Part shown: positions 38,722 to 46,579 of the stretch, one piece after another
Layout: each line of letters starts with the position of its first letter
Position numbering within the stretch: position 1 is the first letter of the stretch
NCBI RefSeq assembly: GCF_023073715.1
Contig: NZ_JADPKA010000028.1
Coordinates: 156,545-220,544, forward strand
Source of the DNA: Bradyrhizobium sp. 164
GTDB lineage: Bacteria; Pseudomonadota; Alphaproteobacteria; Rhizobiales; Xanthobacteraceae
Length of the DNA stretch: 64,000 nucleotides
Direction of reading: 5' to 3'
Position numbers and translations under genes: made by a program
The notes under the pieces: generated by a model
What the model saw: only the letters and a program-made list of their open reading frames with translations
What the model was told of the DNA's origin: nothing
Database searches by the model: none

Positions 38722-39177
38722 AGCAGTCCTCCCCATCGCAGCGCGCACTTTGTACGACAACGAACGCACCGGCCCGCAAAAGTTTCCTCGCTCATCAGCC
38801 GTATTTGCGAAAAGGCGATACCGCACAAGGGATGGCGAGCCCGGCTTTAGAGCGACGTTCCGGCGGCGGCATGCGCGATGTCCGAGCTTGGAGGTGTCCG
38901 ACGTGCCCGGCGGCTTTCTCTTCGGTGGTCGGCATCAGGCAAGGACATTAGCGTAGCGAACAGCGATGCAGCGGCACCTTCAGCCATCGCCGGCGATGCT
39001 TTGACGGGCGCGCGTCCTGTGGGTGATCAGGCCGCAACGCTACCGAATTTCTCCGGTTCGAGCGCGTCGAACCACCCACTTGCACTCGCGCCATCAGGGC
39101 ACGTTCCAATAGAAGGGGGATGTGTGCGTGCTAACGGCTCGCGGTCATCTCGCCGCGCGGTTAAAACGCGCGCGACA
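38722..39177. other. Intergenic stretch without a recognisable gene
   Basis: Between divergent gene groups. Frames are open on the plus strand but show no signal peptide or motif until the hydrophobic peptide starting at 39178. It probably contains the promoters for both directions. Confidence 0.4.
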
Positions 39178-39270
39178 ATGCGTAGCATTGTCTTCCTGAT
39201 TGCACTGGTCGTCTTTAGAGAGGCAATTTTATCGATCGTGGGTGCGCTCTTCAGAGGGGCCAGCACATGA
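39178..39270 (+). CDS. Tiny hydrophobic peptide (30 aa)
   Basis: MRSIVFLIALVVFREAILS followed by IVGALFRGAST: one TM helix interrupted by Arg-Glu. Its stop overlaps the ATG of the next small ORF (ATGA), which suggests translational coupling. There is no strong ribosome site, so expression is uncertain. No family recognised. Confidence 0.4.
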   Translation: MRSIVFLIALVVFREAILSIVGALFRGAST

Positions 39271-39404
39271 TTGAGCTTTGGATCAAGTGGCTTGAGTCCC
39301 TGGCCTCGGTCGAAGGGCTGGCAGCCATCGTCGTTGTTGCCGTAATGACCGCTGGCGTTCTTACGCTAATTGAGGGGCGGCGCAGTAGGACCAAAAAACA
39401 TTAG
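39267..39404 (+). CDS. Small single-TM protein (45 aa)
   Basis: MIELWIKWLESLASVEGLAA then a hydrophobic segment (IVVVAVMTAGVLTLI) and a basic tail (EGRRSRTKKH). The layout is an amphipathic N-terminus, one TM helix and a positive cytoplasmic end. It overlaps the preceding peptide by four bases. Possibly a small regulatory or accessory membrane subunit; no homologue recognised. Confidence 0.45.
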   Translation: MIELWIKWLESLASVEGLAAIVVVAVMTAGVLTLIEGRRSRTKKH

Positions 39405-39492
39405 CTGCAAGAACCAAAAGAACGGCCAGCTGGACCAGGGTCGTTCCACAAAGGAAGTGGCCCTATAAGATGCTCGTATGCAGGAGGATCGA

Positions 39493-39873
39493 ATGATCGC
39501 TTCTCATGCAAGTTGGAATGCTCCTTGGCGAGAGACATTCTGCATCTTCGTGCTGTTGAGCATGCTAGTCGCGGCTCCGGCCCTTTTGATAATATTCCTG
39601 CTGGACTCGCAACTCGTCTTACCAGCGCTGAGTCTTCTGTTTTTCTCGGACGCGATGATCACCGCGCTATTGGCCCTGGCAAAGTCAGGGACTGCAACGG
39701 CAGGCAAAATTTCTCTGTGGGATATCGCAGGTGCGTTCACAATGATCGGTTGCGCCGCAGCGATTTTTGGCGAGCCAGATCAAGTAGCACTGCTTTTCGG
39801 GCAGACCGCCGGACCACATTCGGACGCCGCTGCCGGAGATAGTTACCTTAGCGATCGAGCCGCGATGGACTAG
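39493..39873 (+). CDS. Hypothetical membrane protein
   Basis: 126 residues with three hydrophobic helices (TFCIFVLLSMLVAAPALLI, LSLLFFSDAMITALLALA, WDIAGAFTMIGCAAAIFG) and a soluble C-terminus. The ATG at 39493 follows AGGAGG by six bases, preferred over 39478. It precedes the TerC-type chimera by 97 bp in the same direction. The function is unknown. Confidence 0.65.
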   Translation: MIASHASWNAPWRETFCIFVLLSMLVAAPALLIIFLLDSQLVLPALSLLFFSDAMITALLALAKSGTATAGKISLWDIAGAFTMIGCAAAIFGEPDQVALLFGQTAGPHSDAAAGDSYLSDRAAMD

Positions 39874-39970
39874 AACTGGATCTGTATTGGGGCTCTGGAG
39901 GTGACTCGAATGGGTCGACCTGGCAGATAAATACGCGCCTCGCTCGGAGCAGAACCTGGGGCCATGACCC

Positions 39971-40636
39971 TTGATAGACCATCTTGATACGGATGTCCTT
40001 AGCGCACTCGTGCAGGTCGTTCTGATTGACCTTGTGCTCGCTGGTGATAACGCCATCGTCATCGGCCTTGCTGCAGCGGGACTTCCTCAAGCGCAACGAG
40101 CCAAGGCCATTTTGATCGGGATCGTCGCCGCGACGATACTGCGTCTTCTCTTAGCGGGGATAGCCACCCAAATCCTGCAGATCGTCGGCCTTCTGCTCGC
40201 TGGTGGGATCCTGTTGCTGTGGGTATGCTGGAAAATGTGGCGAGAGTTGCGCACGTCTTCCGCAGAGTCCACAGTTTGGAAAGGGGCCATAGGGGCCATT
40301 GCAGAAAGCAAACCCCGCAAAACGCTCTTCCAAGCGAGTTGGCAGATTATCGTTGCCGACGCTTCCATGTCTCTCGACAATGTCCTTGCCGTCGCAGGGG
40401 CGGCACGCGATCATCCCGTAATCTTGATTTTCGGCTTGGGGCTTTCCATCGCGATGATGGGGCCCATGATGGACCGCTTCACGGAGGGCGACATTCAGAA
40501 GGCGATCGACCTAGAACCGGTAGGCCGTCTCGGAAAGCCCGAGGAGATCGCGGGAGCGGTGCTGTGGATGTGCTCGGACCTTGGCGGCTTCGTGACCGGG
40601 GCCTCGATAGTGGTCGACGGCGGTTGGTCGCTTTAG
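39971..40636 (+). pseudogene. Chimera: TerC/YjbE N-terminus joined to SDR C-terminus
   Basis: Residues 1-163 are the first five helices of a TerC/YjbE-family protein, with its metal-site motifs [13 protein letters not shown] (helix 1) and [14 protein letters not shown] (helix 4). After LSIAMMG, at about 40461, the frame continues as [30 protein letters not shown] and [15 protein letters not shown], the last 60 residues of a classical SDR. Start TTG at 39971, weak. The missing TerC end and the missing SDR start are joined to each other at 14350-15012. The SDR part lacks cofactor site and catalytic residues, and the TerC part lacks its last two helices, so neither should work. Confidence 0.9.
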
Positions 40637-40682
40637 GGCTGCGATCGCAAACGATTTCGCTGGGTCAGGAAGGACGACCTCT

Positions 40683-41096
40683 ATGCGCAATTTCCAGATC
40701 GCTGCAGCCGCTCTTGCGTTTTCTTCAATGGAGCCCGTCATGGCCCAAGAACGTATCGGGATTTCATCGGAATGGGGGAATGTCACCGCCGAGCTCTCCG
40801 ACAATAACGCGGCGCGTTCACTTGTGAGCATGCTGCCGTTGACGATCGAAATGAGCGACCACCTGCGTCAGGAGAAGACGGGCAGTCTGCCGTCTCCGCT
40901 GCCGGAGGTTTCGCGTCAGCGGGATTTCGAGGTGGGCACACTAGGGCTATGGGGACCCGATCACTTCGTGATCTACTATCGCAAAGGAAGGGTCCCACAG
41001 CCCGGGATCGTGATACTCGGCAACGTAATCGGGGATGTCTCCGTTTTCGACCGTCCTGGCCCGATCGCTGTTCGCATCGAGGCCGAGAAGCGGTAA
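40683..41096 (+). CDS. Exported cyclophilin-like-fold protein
   Basis: 137 residues: signal peptide (NFQIAAAALAFSSMEPVMAQ), then a cyclophilin-like barrel (TAELSDNNAARSLVSMLPLT, DFEVGTLGLWGPDHFVIYY, PGIVILGNV). It lacks the proline-isomerase residues of true cyclophilins. The ATG is preceded by AGGAAGGA at a long spacing. It directly follows the SDR half of the chimera. Such proteins often sit with SDR, cupin and CMD genes, which is the neighbourhood restored if the 26-kb segment is flipped. Confidence 0.75.
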   Translation: MRNFQIAAAALAFSSMEPVMAQERIGISSEWGNVTAELSDNNAARSLVSMLPLTIEMSDHLRQEKTGSLPSPLPEVSRQRDFEVGTLGLWGPDHFVIYYRKGRVPQPGIVILGNVIGDVSVFDRPGPIAVRIEAEKR

Positions 41097-41223
41097 GCTA
41101 GGCGGCAATGGGCACCGCATAGCGGCTTTCAAAGGTGAGGTGTCTCCGGATGGGCTTGGGCAGGTTGATCGCGGTGCCCTCTCCTGCACGGCCGCCATGT
41201 GGCGCTGATCGGTCGAGGCGGTT

Positions 41224-41646
41224 GTGAACTTCCAGGTGACGGTCCTCAAAATCCTGGCGAGTTATCCGGATGGCTTTGCCGTCATGGAGGACCTCAAACG
41301 CGACATGTCCATCCTGGCGACAAGTGGCCGCGAATGGGCAGACCGGATAAGGCGCCTCGCCGCGCGGGTGCCGGATCTCGATATCTTCTCTCAAGGCCTC
41401 GTCGAACGCATCAGCGGGGGCTGGAAGATCACGGCGCGCGGGCGAGAGGTCCTCGAATTCATGGAAGCTCGCCCCGCGGCACCCGCGCTACCCCAACGGA
41501 CCGCGGTCGATGAAGCTCCCAAAGCGGTATCCGAGACAGCGCCAGTTTCTCCGCTGCGGCAGCCCGCTGACCGCGCCAAGCGGCAGCGCGAACGCCACGA
41601 ACGTCGTCGCGAGGCGCGCGAACGCGCGAGAGCGAACGCCTCTTGA
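41224..41646 (+). CDS. Hypothetical winged-helix-like protein with basic tail
   Basis: 140 residues from a GTG start. Residues 1-80 look like a small winged helix (FQVTVLKILASYPDGFAVMEDLKRDM ... GLVERISGGWKITARGREVLEF, read in pieces). The C-terminus is a highly basic tail (RAKRQRERHERRREARERAR). The composition suggests nucleic-acid binding. I recall similar short proteins in Bradyrhizobium but no assigned function. A hairpin follows 20 bases after the stop. Confidence 0.55.
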   Translation: MNFQVTVLKILASYPDGFAVMEDLKRDMSILATSGREWADRIRRLAARVPDLDIFSQGLVERISGGWKITARGREVLEFMEARPAAPALPQRTAVDEAPKAVSETAPVSPLRQPADRAKRQRERHERRREARERARANAS

Positions 41647-41666
41647 GCTCATCGAGGCCAAAGAAG

Positions 41667-41692
41667 AAGCCGCCGGCTGGGCACGGCGGCTT
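41667..41692. terminator. Hairpin after the winged-helix-like gene
   Basis: A perfect 8-bp stem, AAGCCGCC and GGCGGCTT, with a 10-base loop, just downstream of a stop codon. No T-run follows in the plus direction, so it is only a candidate terminator. Confidence 0.45.
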
Positions 41693-41839
41693 AGTTAGTC
41701 CCGGACTGTCGAATGCCTCCCCAGCCGAAAAGCGTACCGCCATTACCTTGTTTGCGGCCATGCCCGTCCGATCTACCGGCTGCATCTCGATTCGACCATG
41801 AGGTAGCCGAGTTGTGCACCGGCTCTTACAAGCCGGTAA

Positions 41840-42215
41840 GGCCTGAAACGGGGAGGACGGGAGCCGAACCCGCGCGGTGTCGCCGGCCGCGACCGGTCTC
41901 CGCCGGCCCGAACCACGCCCAACACCCCACATTTGAACGGCGGGCGCGTTTCCTCCGACGAGAGGACCCGCCGTTTGAGGCCCACCCTGAAGCGATCAAT
42001 GAGGACGCAAGGGATCCGGAGGCCGGTCATCTCGATGATTGCCGTGGGTCCGAGCTCGATGAGCGTGCCGAGCGGCATCCGCTCGAGAGCCAATCCGGCG
42101 GTGCTGACGTTCTCGCCGAGGTCGCCGGTGCCGACCTCGAAGCCGGCTATAAGTAGTGTCGCGAAGAGCTCGGATGGAAGCAGGTGAACTTGCCGGAGAT
42201 TGGGTAGGCGTGGCT
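41840..42215 (-). pseudogene. MOSC-domain protein, 5'-truncated and frameshifted
   Basis: The minus strand reads NLRQVHLLPSELFATLL, GTGDLGENVSTAGLALERMP, LGTLIELGPTAIIEMTGLR, PCVLIDRFRVGLKR and FKCGVLGVVRAGG. This is a MOSC domain (sulfur-carrier fold) with its conserved Cys in RIPCV. The end (PVAAGDTARVRLP) requires a shift near 41900. The first 50 or so residues are missing at about 42215, where the sequence becomes a LivM remnant on the other strand. Not functional. Confidence 0.7.
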
Positions 42216-42239
42216 GGCGACGGGCCAGCGCGGCGATGT

Positions 42240-42345
42240 TCGAGTGCGTGCGCTTCTATGCGGCGGCCCACCTGGCCGACACCTGGCAGCTGATCCTCGG
42301 CGTGGTCTTGATCGTCATCATTCTCTATGCGCCTAACGGCCTCCA
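42240..42345 (+). pseudogene. Branched-chain amino-acid ABC permease (LivM-like), C-terminal scrap
   Basis: FYAAAHLADTWQLILGVVLI followed by VIILYAPNGL is the typical last TM helix of a LivM-type permease. Upstream homology ends near 42235 and downstream sequence (QIKRVADI) diverges immediately, so only about 35 codons of the gene remain. Confidence 0.45.
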
Positions 42346-42570
42346 GATCAAGAGGGTTGCCGATATCGACCAGCGCCGTCCCAGGCAGGACCGTCGCCTC
42401 GCTGTCCTGGACGATCTTCAGCGCCCGTCCGCTCGCCGGCGCGAGCGCCCGGAACTAGTCGCCTGCCCTTCGACAGACCGGATTTGCCGAGATAGCGTCG
42501 CCTTGCCAGGGATTGACGCCGTACTCAGAATGCATGTCGGCTTCACACTCGAGGAGCGCGAGCTAACGTC

Positions 42571-44733
42571 ATGGAACCGTTCGTGCCGAACTCCCCCGGC
42601 AGTGCCGAAAAACCGCTTAGAATGCGCGTTGAAGGCATGGACTGCAGCGCTTGTGCGATCAAGGTTGAGAACGCGCTCAAGCGACTGCCCGGCGTCAGCG
42701 ACATCAGCATGAACTACGCGACTGAGACTTTGTCCGTGCGGCTCGACGAGAACCGTACCTCGCGGGAAATCATCGAGCTCAAGATTCGGGCGCTCGGCTA
42801 CACACCGACGTCGCCAAACGGGGAAGCTGCCGGCGCGCTCAAGGCCGCAGCGCCGGATGAGCAGTTGGCGGGGGATCAGCCCTGGTGGAAGACCCGCAAA
42901 GGTCGATTGGTGGTGAGCCTCGCAGCGCCTCTCGCGCTGGCGTTTATCGTCTCGACTGTGAGACCCGATCTCTCGCTTTGGGCCTACGGTGCGGTGGCAC
43001 TTATCGGGCTCATACCCGTCGCGCGGCGCTCTTTCATTGGCGCCTTGTCCGGCACGCCTTTCAGTATCGAGACGCTCATGACGGTGGCCACGGCCGGCGC
43101 CATCGCGATTGGAGCGGCCGAAGAGGCGGCGGTAGTCATATTTCTGTTTGCGATCGGTGAGTTTCTGGAAACGGTCGCAGCGGGGCGTGCAAGGTCAGGC
43201 ATCAAAGCTCTGATCAATCTCGTCCCGCGGACCGCTCGGATCGAAGAGGCCGGCCAGATCCGTGAAGTGGCAGTTGAGCGCCTGCGGGTGGGCAACATCG
43301 TCATGGTGCGCCCAGGCGACAGAGTGCCGTCGGACGGTCAGGTAGTTGAAGGCCAATCCGAAGTCGATCAGGCGCCGGTCACCGGCGAGTCCGTTCCAGT
43401 GTCGAAGGGCCCCAGCGACCCGGTATATGCCGGCAGCATAAATGCGAATGGCGAATTGCGCGTACGGGTTACGCACACCGCTGCTGACAACACGATTGCG
43501 CGCATCATTCACCGGGTCGAAGAAGCACAAGGATCGAAGGCTCCGATCGCGCGGTTCATCGATCGGTTCTCGGTTTACTACACTCCGGCCGCCATGGTGG
43601 TGGCGGCGCTCATCATGCTCGGGCCCCCGCTCGTCGTCGGCGCTGACTGGTACACCTGGCTTTATCGCGGCTTGGCGACGTTGCTCATCGTGTGCCCCTG
43701 CGCCCTGGTGATCTCGACCCCGGCCGCAATCGCCTCGGCGCTCGCATCCGGTGCTCGCCGCGGGCTTCTCATCAAGGGTGGAGCAGCGCTGGAAATCCTC
43801 GGCAGAGTCAAGACCGTCGCGTTCGACAAGACCGGTACCCTCACCCTCGGCCGACCCGAGGTGACCGACATCGTTGCTGTCGAAGGCTCAGAGGACAGCC
43901 TGCTGGCTAAGGCGGCGGCGGTCGAGCGTGGATCAAGTCACCCGCTGGGTCTTGCGATCATTGCTGCGGCAGAGGCGCGCGAGCTCGCTATCCCACCAGC
44001 TTTCGGAGGTGCGACCGCAATCCCGGGTAAGGCAGTAAGCGCACGTCTGCGCGAAGGCTTTGTTTCGGTCGGATCGCCGCGTTATGCCGCCGAGCTGGGA
44101 CTGCTGCCGAACGAGCTTGCGAGCCGCATCAAGGCGCTTGAAGCTCGAGGGAAGACCGTCCTCCTTGTCCTCGCCGCCAAGCGCATCATTGGCCTGATTG
44201 CATTGCGCGACGAGCCGCGTGCCGATGCAATAGCCGGCATTGGGAGACTGAAGGCGCTTGGCATCCGGACCGTCATGCTGACTGGGGACAACCGGTGCGC
44301 TGGTGACGCGATCGGACGCGTCCTCGACCTCGAAGTGCAATCCGAGCTCCTGCCAGATGCCAAGCTCGCCGCCATCAACGGCATGAAGACGCGCGGACCA
44401 GTCGCGATGATCGGCGACGGCATTAACGACGCCCCGGCCCTTGCGACAGCAAACGTCGGAGTGGCCATGGGCAGCGGTGCGGATGTCGCTTTGGAAACTG
44501 CAGATGCCGCGCTGCTCAAGAATCGCGTCCTCGGCGTGGCCGAGTTGGTTGAGCTCTCGCGAGAGACACTGTCCAACATCTGGCAGAACATCACTATCGC
44601 GCTCGGTCTCAAGGCTGCTTTTTTCGCCACCACGGTGTTCGGCGTCACTTCGCTGTGGATGGCAATCCTGGCCGACACCGGCGCAACGGTTCTTGTCACC
44701 GCAAATGCCTTGCGCCTATTGCGCCGGCGCTAA
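42571..44733 (+). CDS. P1B-type heavy-metal ATPase (ZntA/CadA-like)
   Basis: 720 residues. The N-terminal HMA domain has GMDCSAC (Cys25, Cys28). Six to eight TM helices follow, with the ion motif CPC at 375-377, the phosphorylation site DKTGT (Asp419), TGES and GDGINDAPA. The P-loop HP motif is SSHPLG. The CPC motif together with the DMGA-like end (WMAILADTGATVLVTANALRLL) is typical of Zn/Cd/Pb exporters (P1B-2) rather than Cu pumps. Monocistronic; no MerR or ArsR regulator is adjacent. The ribosome site is weak. It exports divalent metal from the cytoplasm, complementing the Cus-type system next door. Confidence 0.9.
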   Translation: MEPFVPNSPGSAEKPLRMRVEGMDCSACAIKVENALKRLPGVSDISMNYATETLSVRLDENRTSREIIELKIRALGYTPTSPNGEAAGALKAAAPDEQLAGDQPWWKTRKGRLVVSLAAPLALAFIVSTVRPDLSLWAYGAVALIGLIPVARRSFIGALSGTPFSIETLMTVATAGAIAIGAAEEAAVVIFLFAIGEFLETVAAGRARSGIKALINLVPRTARIEEAGQIREVAVERLRVGNIVMVRPGDRVPSDGQVVEGQSEVDQAPVTGESVPVSKGPSDPVYAGSINANGELRVRVTHTAADNTIARIIHRVEEAQGSKAPIARFIDRFSVYYTPAAMVVAALIMLGPPLVVGADWYTWLYRGLATLLIVCPCALVISTPAAIASALASGARRGLLIKGGAALEILGRVKTVAFDKTGTLTLGRPEVTDIVAVEGSEDSLLAKAAAVERGSSHPLGLAIIAAAEARELAIPPAFGGATAIPGKAVSARLREGFVSVGSPRYAAELGLLPNELASRIKALEARGKTVLLVLAAKRIIGLIALRDEPRADAIAGIGRLKALGIRTVMLTGDNRCAGDAIGRVLDLEVQSELLPDAKLAAINGMKTRGPVAMIGDGINDAPALATANVGVAMGSGADVALETADAALLKNRVLGVAELVELSRETLSNIWQNITIALGLKAAFFATTVFGVTSLWMAILADTGATVLVTANALRLLRRR

Positions 44734-44896
44734 ACTGCCTTGAGCTTGGTGGAGGGTATAGATTCTCGAGTTCCGCATTCGCAGGCGTTCGGCAGGACGA
44801 TCGCCAACGGGGCGTAGCGTCAATGATTGCTCTGCGGGGCTGGCACCTCGTCCAGCACCGCCATCCGCAACTAGTCGGTCTCCAGCGAGGAGAGCC

Positions 44897-45304
44897 TTAA
44901 GCTTTCAGGTCCGTAATCCTCATAACTGCGACCGCGTTCCCATCATTGAACGCCTGTTCTTTTGTGTCCTTGTTGCAGGTCCAGACAAAATTCTTTTTGG
45001 CCGTAAAGGTCTTTCCCTCCTGCTCAAGCCGAAGCTCCCCTTCCGTGATATGGCAGACCATGGCATTCATCATCGGGGGCCCCATGGTTTTTGATCCCGG
45101 TTGCATAATGATATCGCGCATGGAGACAATCTTAAAACCGGGGATGATGGATGGAGTCTCGCCCTCATATTCTCTCACCACCACGCCTGGCCACGGCGTT
45201 GTATCCTTGTAGCCCGCGGTTTGAGCGACAGCTGGCCTCATCATGGTCGCCGCAGCAGCTGCCAATCCGACTCCCAATGCTGATCTTCGATCGATCTTGC
45301 TCAT
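44897..45304 (-). CDS. Exported cupin-like protein
   Basis: 135 residues with a twin-Arg-like signal (KIDRRSALGVGLAAAAATMM). The mature part is a short cupin (IIMQPGSKTMGPPMMN, VCHITEGELRLEQEGKTFTA) in which the usual His pair is partly replaced, so metal binding is doubtful. The ATG follows AGGAGAAAAGGG. It is the last gene in the direction of the Cus block but is separated from cytochrome c by 435 bp, so co-transcription is uncertain. Confidence 0.65.
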   Translation of the reverse strand: MSKIDRRSALGVGLAAAAATMMRPAVAQTAGYKDTTPWPGVVVREYEGETPSIIPGFKIVSMRDIIMQPGSKTMGPPMMNAMVCHITEGELRLEQEGKTFTAKKNFVWTCNKDTKEQAFNDGNAVAVMRITDLKA

Positions 45305-45739
45305 CCCTTTTCTCCTGAGGTTATGGCGACGAGCCGCTGCAAGAACGGCGCGCGCATTTCCTGGACTGTGAATTGTAGCGCGAGACCGAAAAGGGCGGCC
45401 TCTTAAGGGTGGGTGCCTGCCGACTGCACTAGCACTGCTCGTTCGTCCCCGAACGGTGATTTCGGCACATCCCGCTGAATCTATACTCTACGCGCTCTGA
45501 GGCGGCTGAGAAACAGCGGTCGCGGCCAATTGCTGATTTCAGTCCTCTTCGGAACCAATGTCGCTCCCGAGGTTGTGCAGCGCGAGGATCGCGCTAATTA
45601 GAAGAGCTGAATGCGATGCAATGTCACGGCCGTCACGTAAATCCTGAAGCTCCGGCGCTCGTCGCGTTGAAAAAAGAGGCGGCGGCACTCACTTTTCGAA
45701 ACTGTGAGCATTCCGGCGACGCCCATACGGCCAGCCCGA
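45305..45739. other. Intergenic stretch without a recognisable gene
   Basis: Between the cupin start and the cytochrome c stop. No protein-like frame, repeat or clear terminator was found; it probably holds the cupin promoter. Confidence 0.4.
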
Positions 45740-46441
45740 TCAGCACTTTGGCGCGATCATTTTGATTTCCTCCGGTCCAGAGAAGATGACGCCGGCGCGA
45801 TCTCCCATCATTCCGGCCGGCATGATGGCCGGCGCGCCTTTCTCGGGGCCATCCTTGCTGGAATCCGTTCTGAAACGAAGGTTACGCTCCCAGAAGGAGC
45901 GCGTCTTCCCATCGGCGGTGGTCACGCGGTAGGTATCGCGGCAGTACGTGATGGCTTTGACATGCCTCGCTGGCTCGAGGTTCTTCAGGCTCGGATCGCG
46001 GTCCCCGCCCATCATGCCTCCCATTCCGCCCATCGGCGCCTGTGCGGTTCGCTGCGGTGCGGCGCCAGGCTTGGTGGCCTCTTTCAGAAATGCAAGCAGG
46101 TCCGCCCGATCCTGCGGGTTCTTGATGCCGTTGAACGGCATTTCGTTGTCGAGGACCATGCGGTCCGGATCCGTGAGCCACCCATCGAGCGAGCGATCAT
46201 CCCACACTATTCCCGACGACTTGAGAGCATCTGAGTAGCGCTCGAAGCTCGGCAGGGAGCCCGCCTTGCGTCCCCACAGGCCGGCGAGGCTCGGCCCCGT
46301 CATGTTGCGGTCGGGCTCGAGCGAGTGGCACGGTGCGCAAACACGAAAATCCCGCTCCCCGCGAGCGACGCGGTCTTGCTGCGCGTGAATTGGCGACAAG
46401 ACGAGGCCAGCCGCGAGCGCCGCAAATAGGGTGCGATGCAT
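45740..46441 (-). CDS. Periplasmic c-type cytochrome with extra C-terminal domain
   Basis: 233 residues: signal peptide 1-20, one heme site CAPCH (35-39), and the axial Met in NEMPFNG. The cytochrome fold ends near residue 125. A Met/Gly linker (MGGMGGMMGGD) follows, then about 80 residues (AITYCRDTYRVTTADGKTRS ... FRTDSSKDG) of unknown fold. The ATG begins one base after the stop of the small Met-rich gene, with AGGAGAGA as ribosome site, so it belongs to the cus operon. It may pass electrons for Cu(I) oxidation, which is inference. Confidence 0.85.
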   Translation of the reverse strand: MHRTLFAALAAGLVLSPIHAQQDRVARGERDFRVCAPCHSLEPDRNMTGPSLAGLWGRKAGSLPSFERYSDALKSSGIVWDDRSLDGWLTDPDRMVLDNEMPFNGIKNPQDRADLLAFLKEATKPGAAPQRTAQAPMGGMGGMMGGDRDPSLKNLEPARHVKAITYCRDTYRVTTADGKTRSFWERNLRFRTDSSKDGPEKGAPAIMPAGMMGDRAGVIFSGPEEIKMIAPKC

Positions 46442-46442
46442 A

Positions 46443-46568
46443 TCAATCTCTCCTGTTCGTGAAGAACAGATATTTGATCAGCGCGGCCGCCCCCAACACC
46501 AGAACGATGACGACCAGCGCGGCGACGAGACCCATACCGCCCATCATCCCTGACATCATGTCGTTCAT
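46443..46568 (-). CDS. Met-rich single-TM small protein
   Basis: 41 residues: MNDMMSGMMGGMG at the N-terminus, one TM helix (LVAALVVIVLVLGAAALI), and a short basic end (YLFFTNRRD). The start lies 11 bases after the cusA stop, with a GAGGTGA ribosome site, and the stop is one base before the cytochrome c ATG. The six methionines facing the membrane surface suggest Cu(I) or Ag(I) handling. No named family recognised. Confidence 0.75.
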   Translation of the reverse strand: MNDMMSGMMGGMGLVAALVVIVLVLGAAALIKYLFFTNRRD

Positions 46569-46579
46569 CGTGGCTCACC

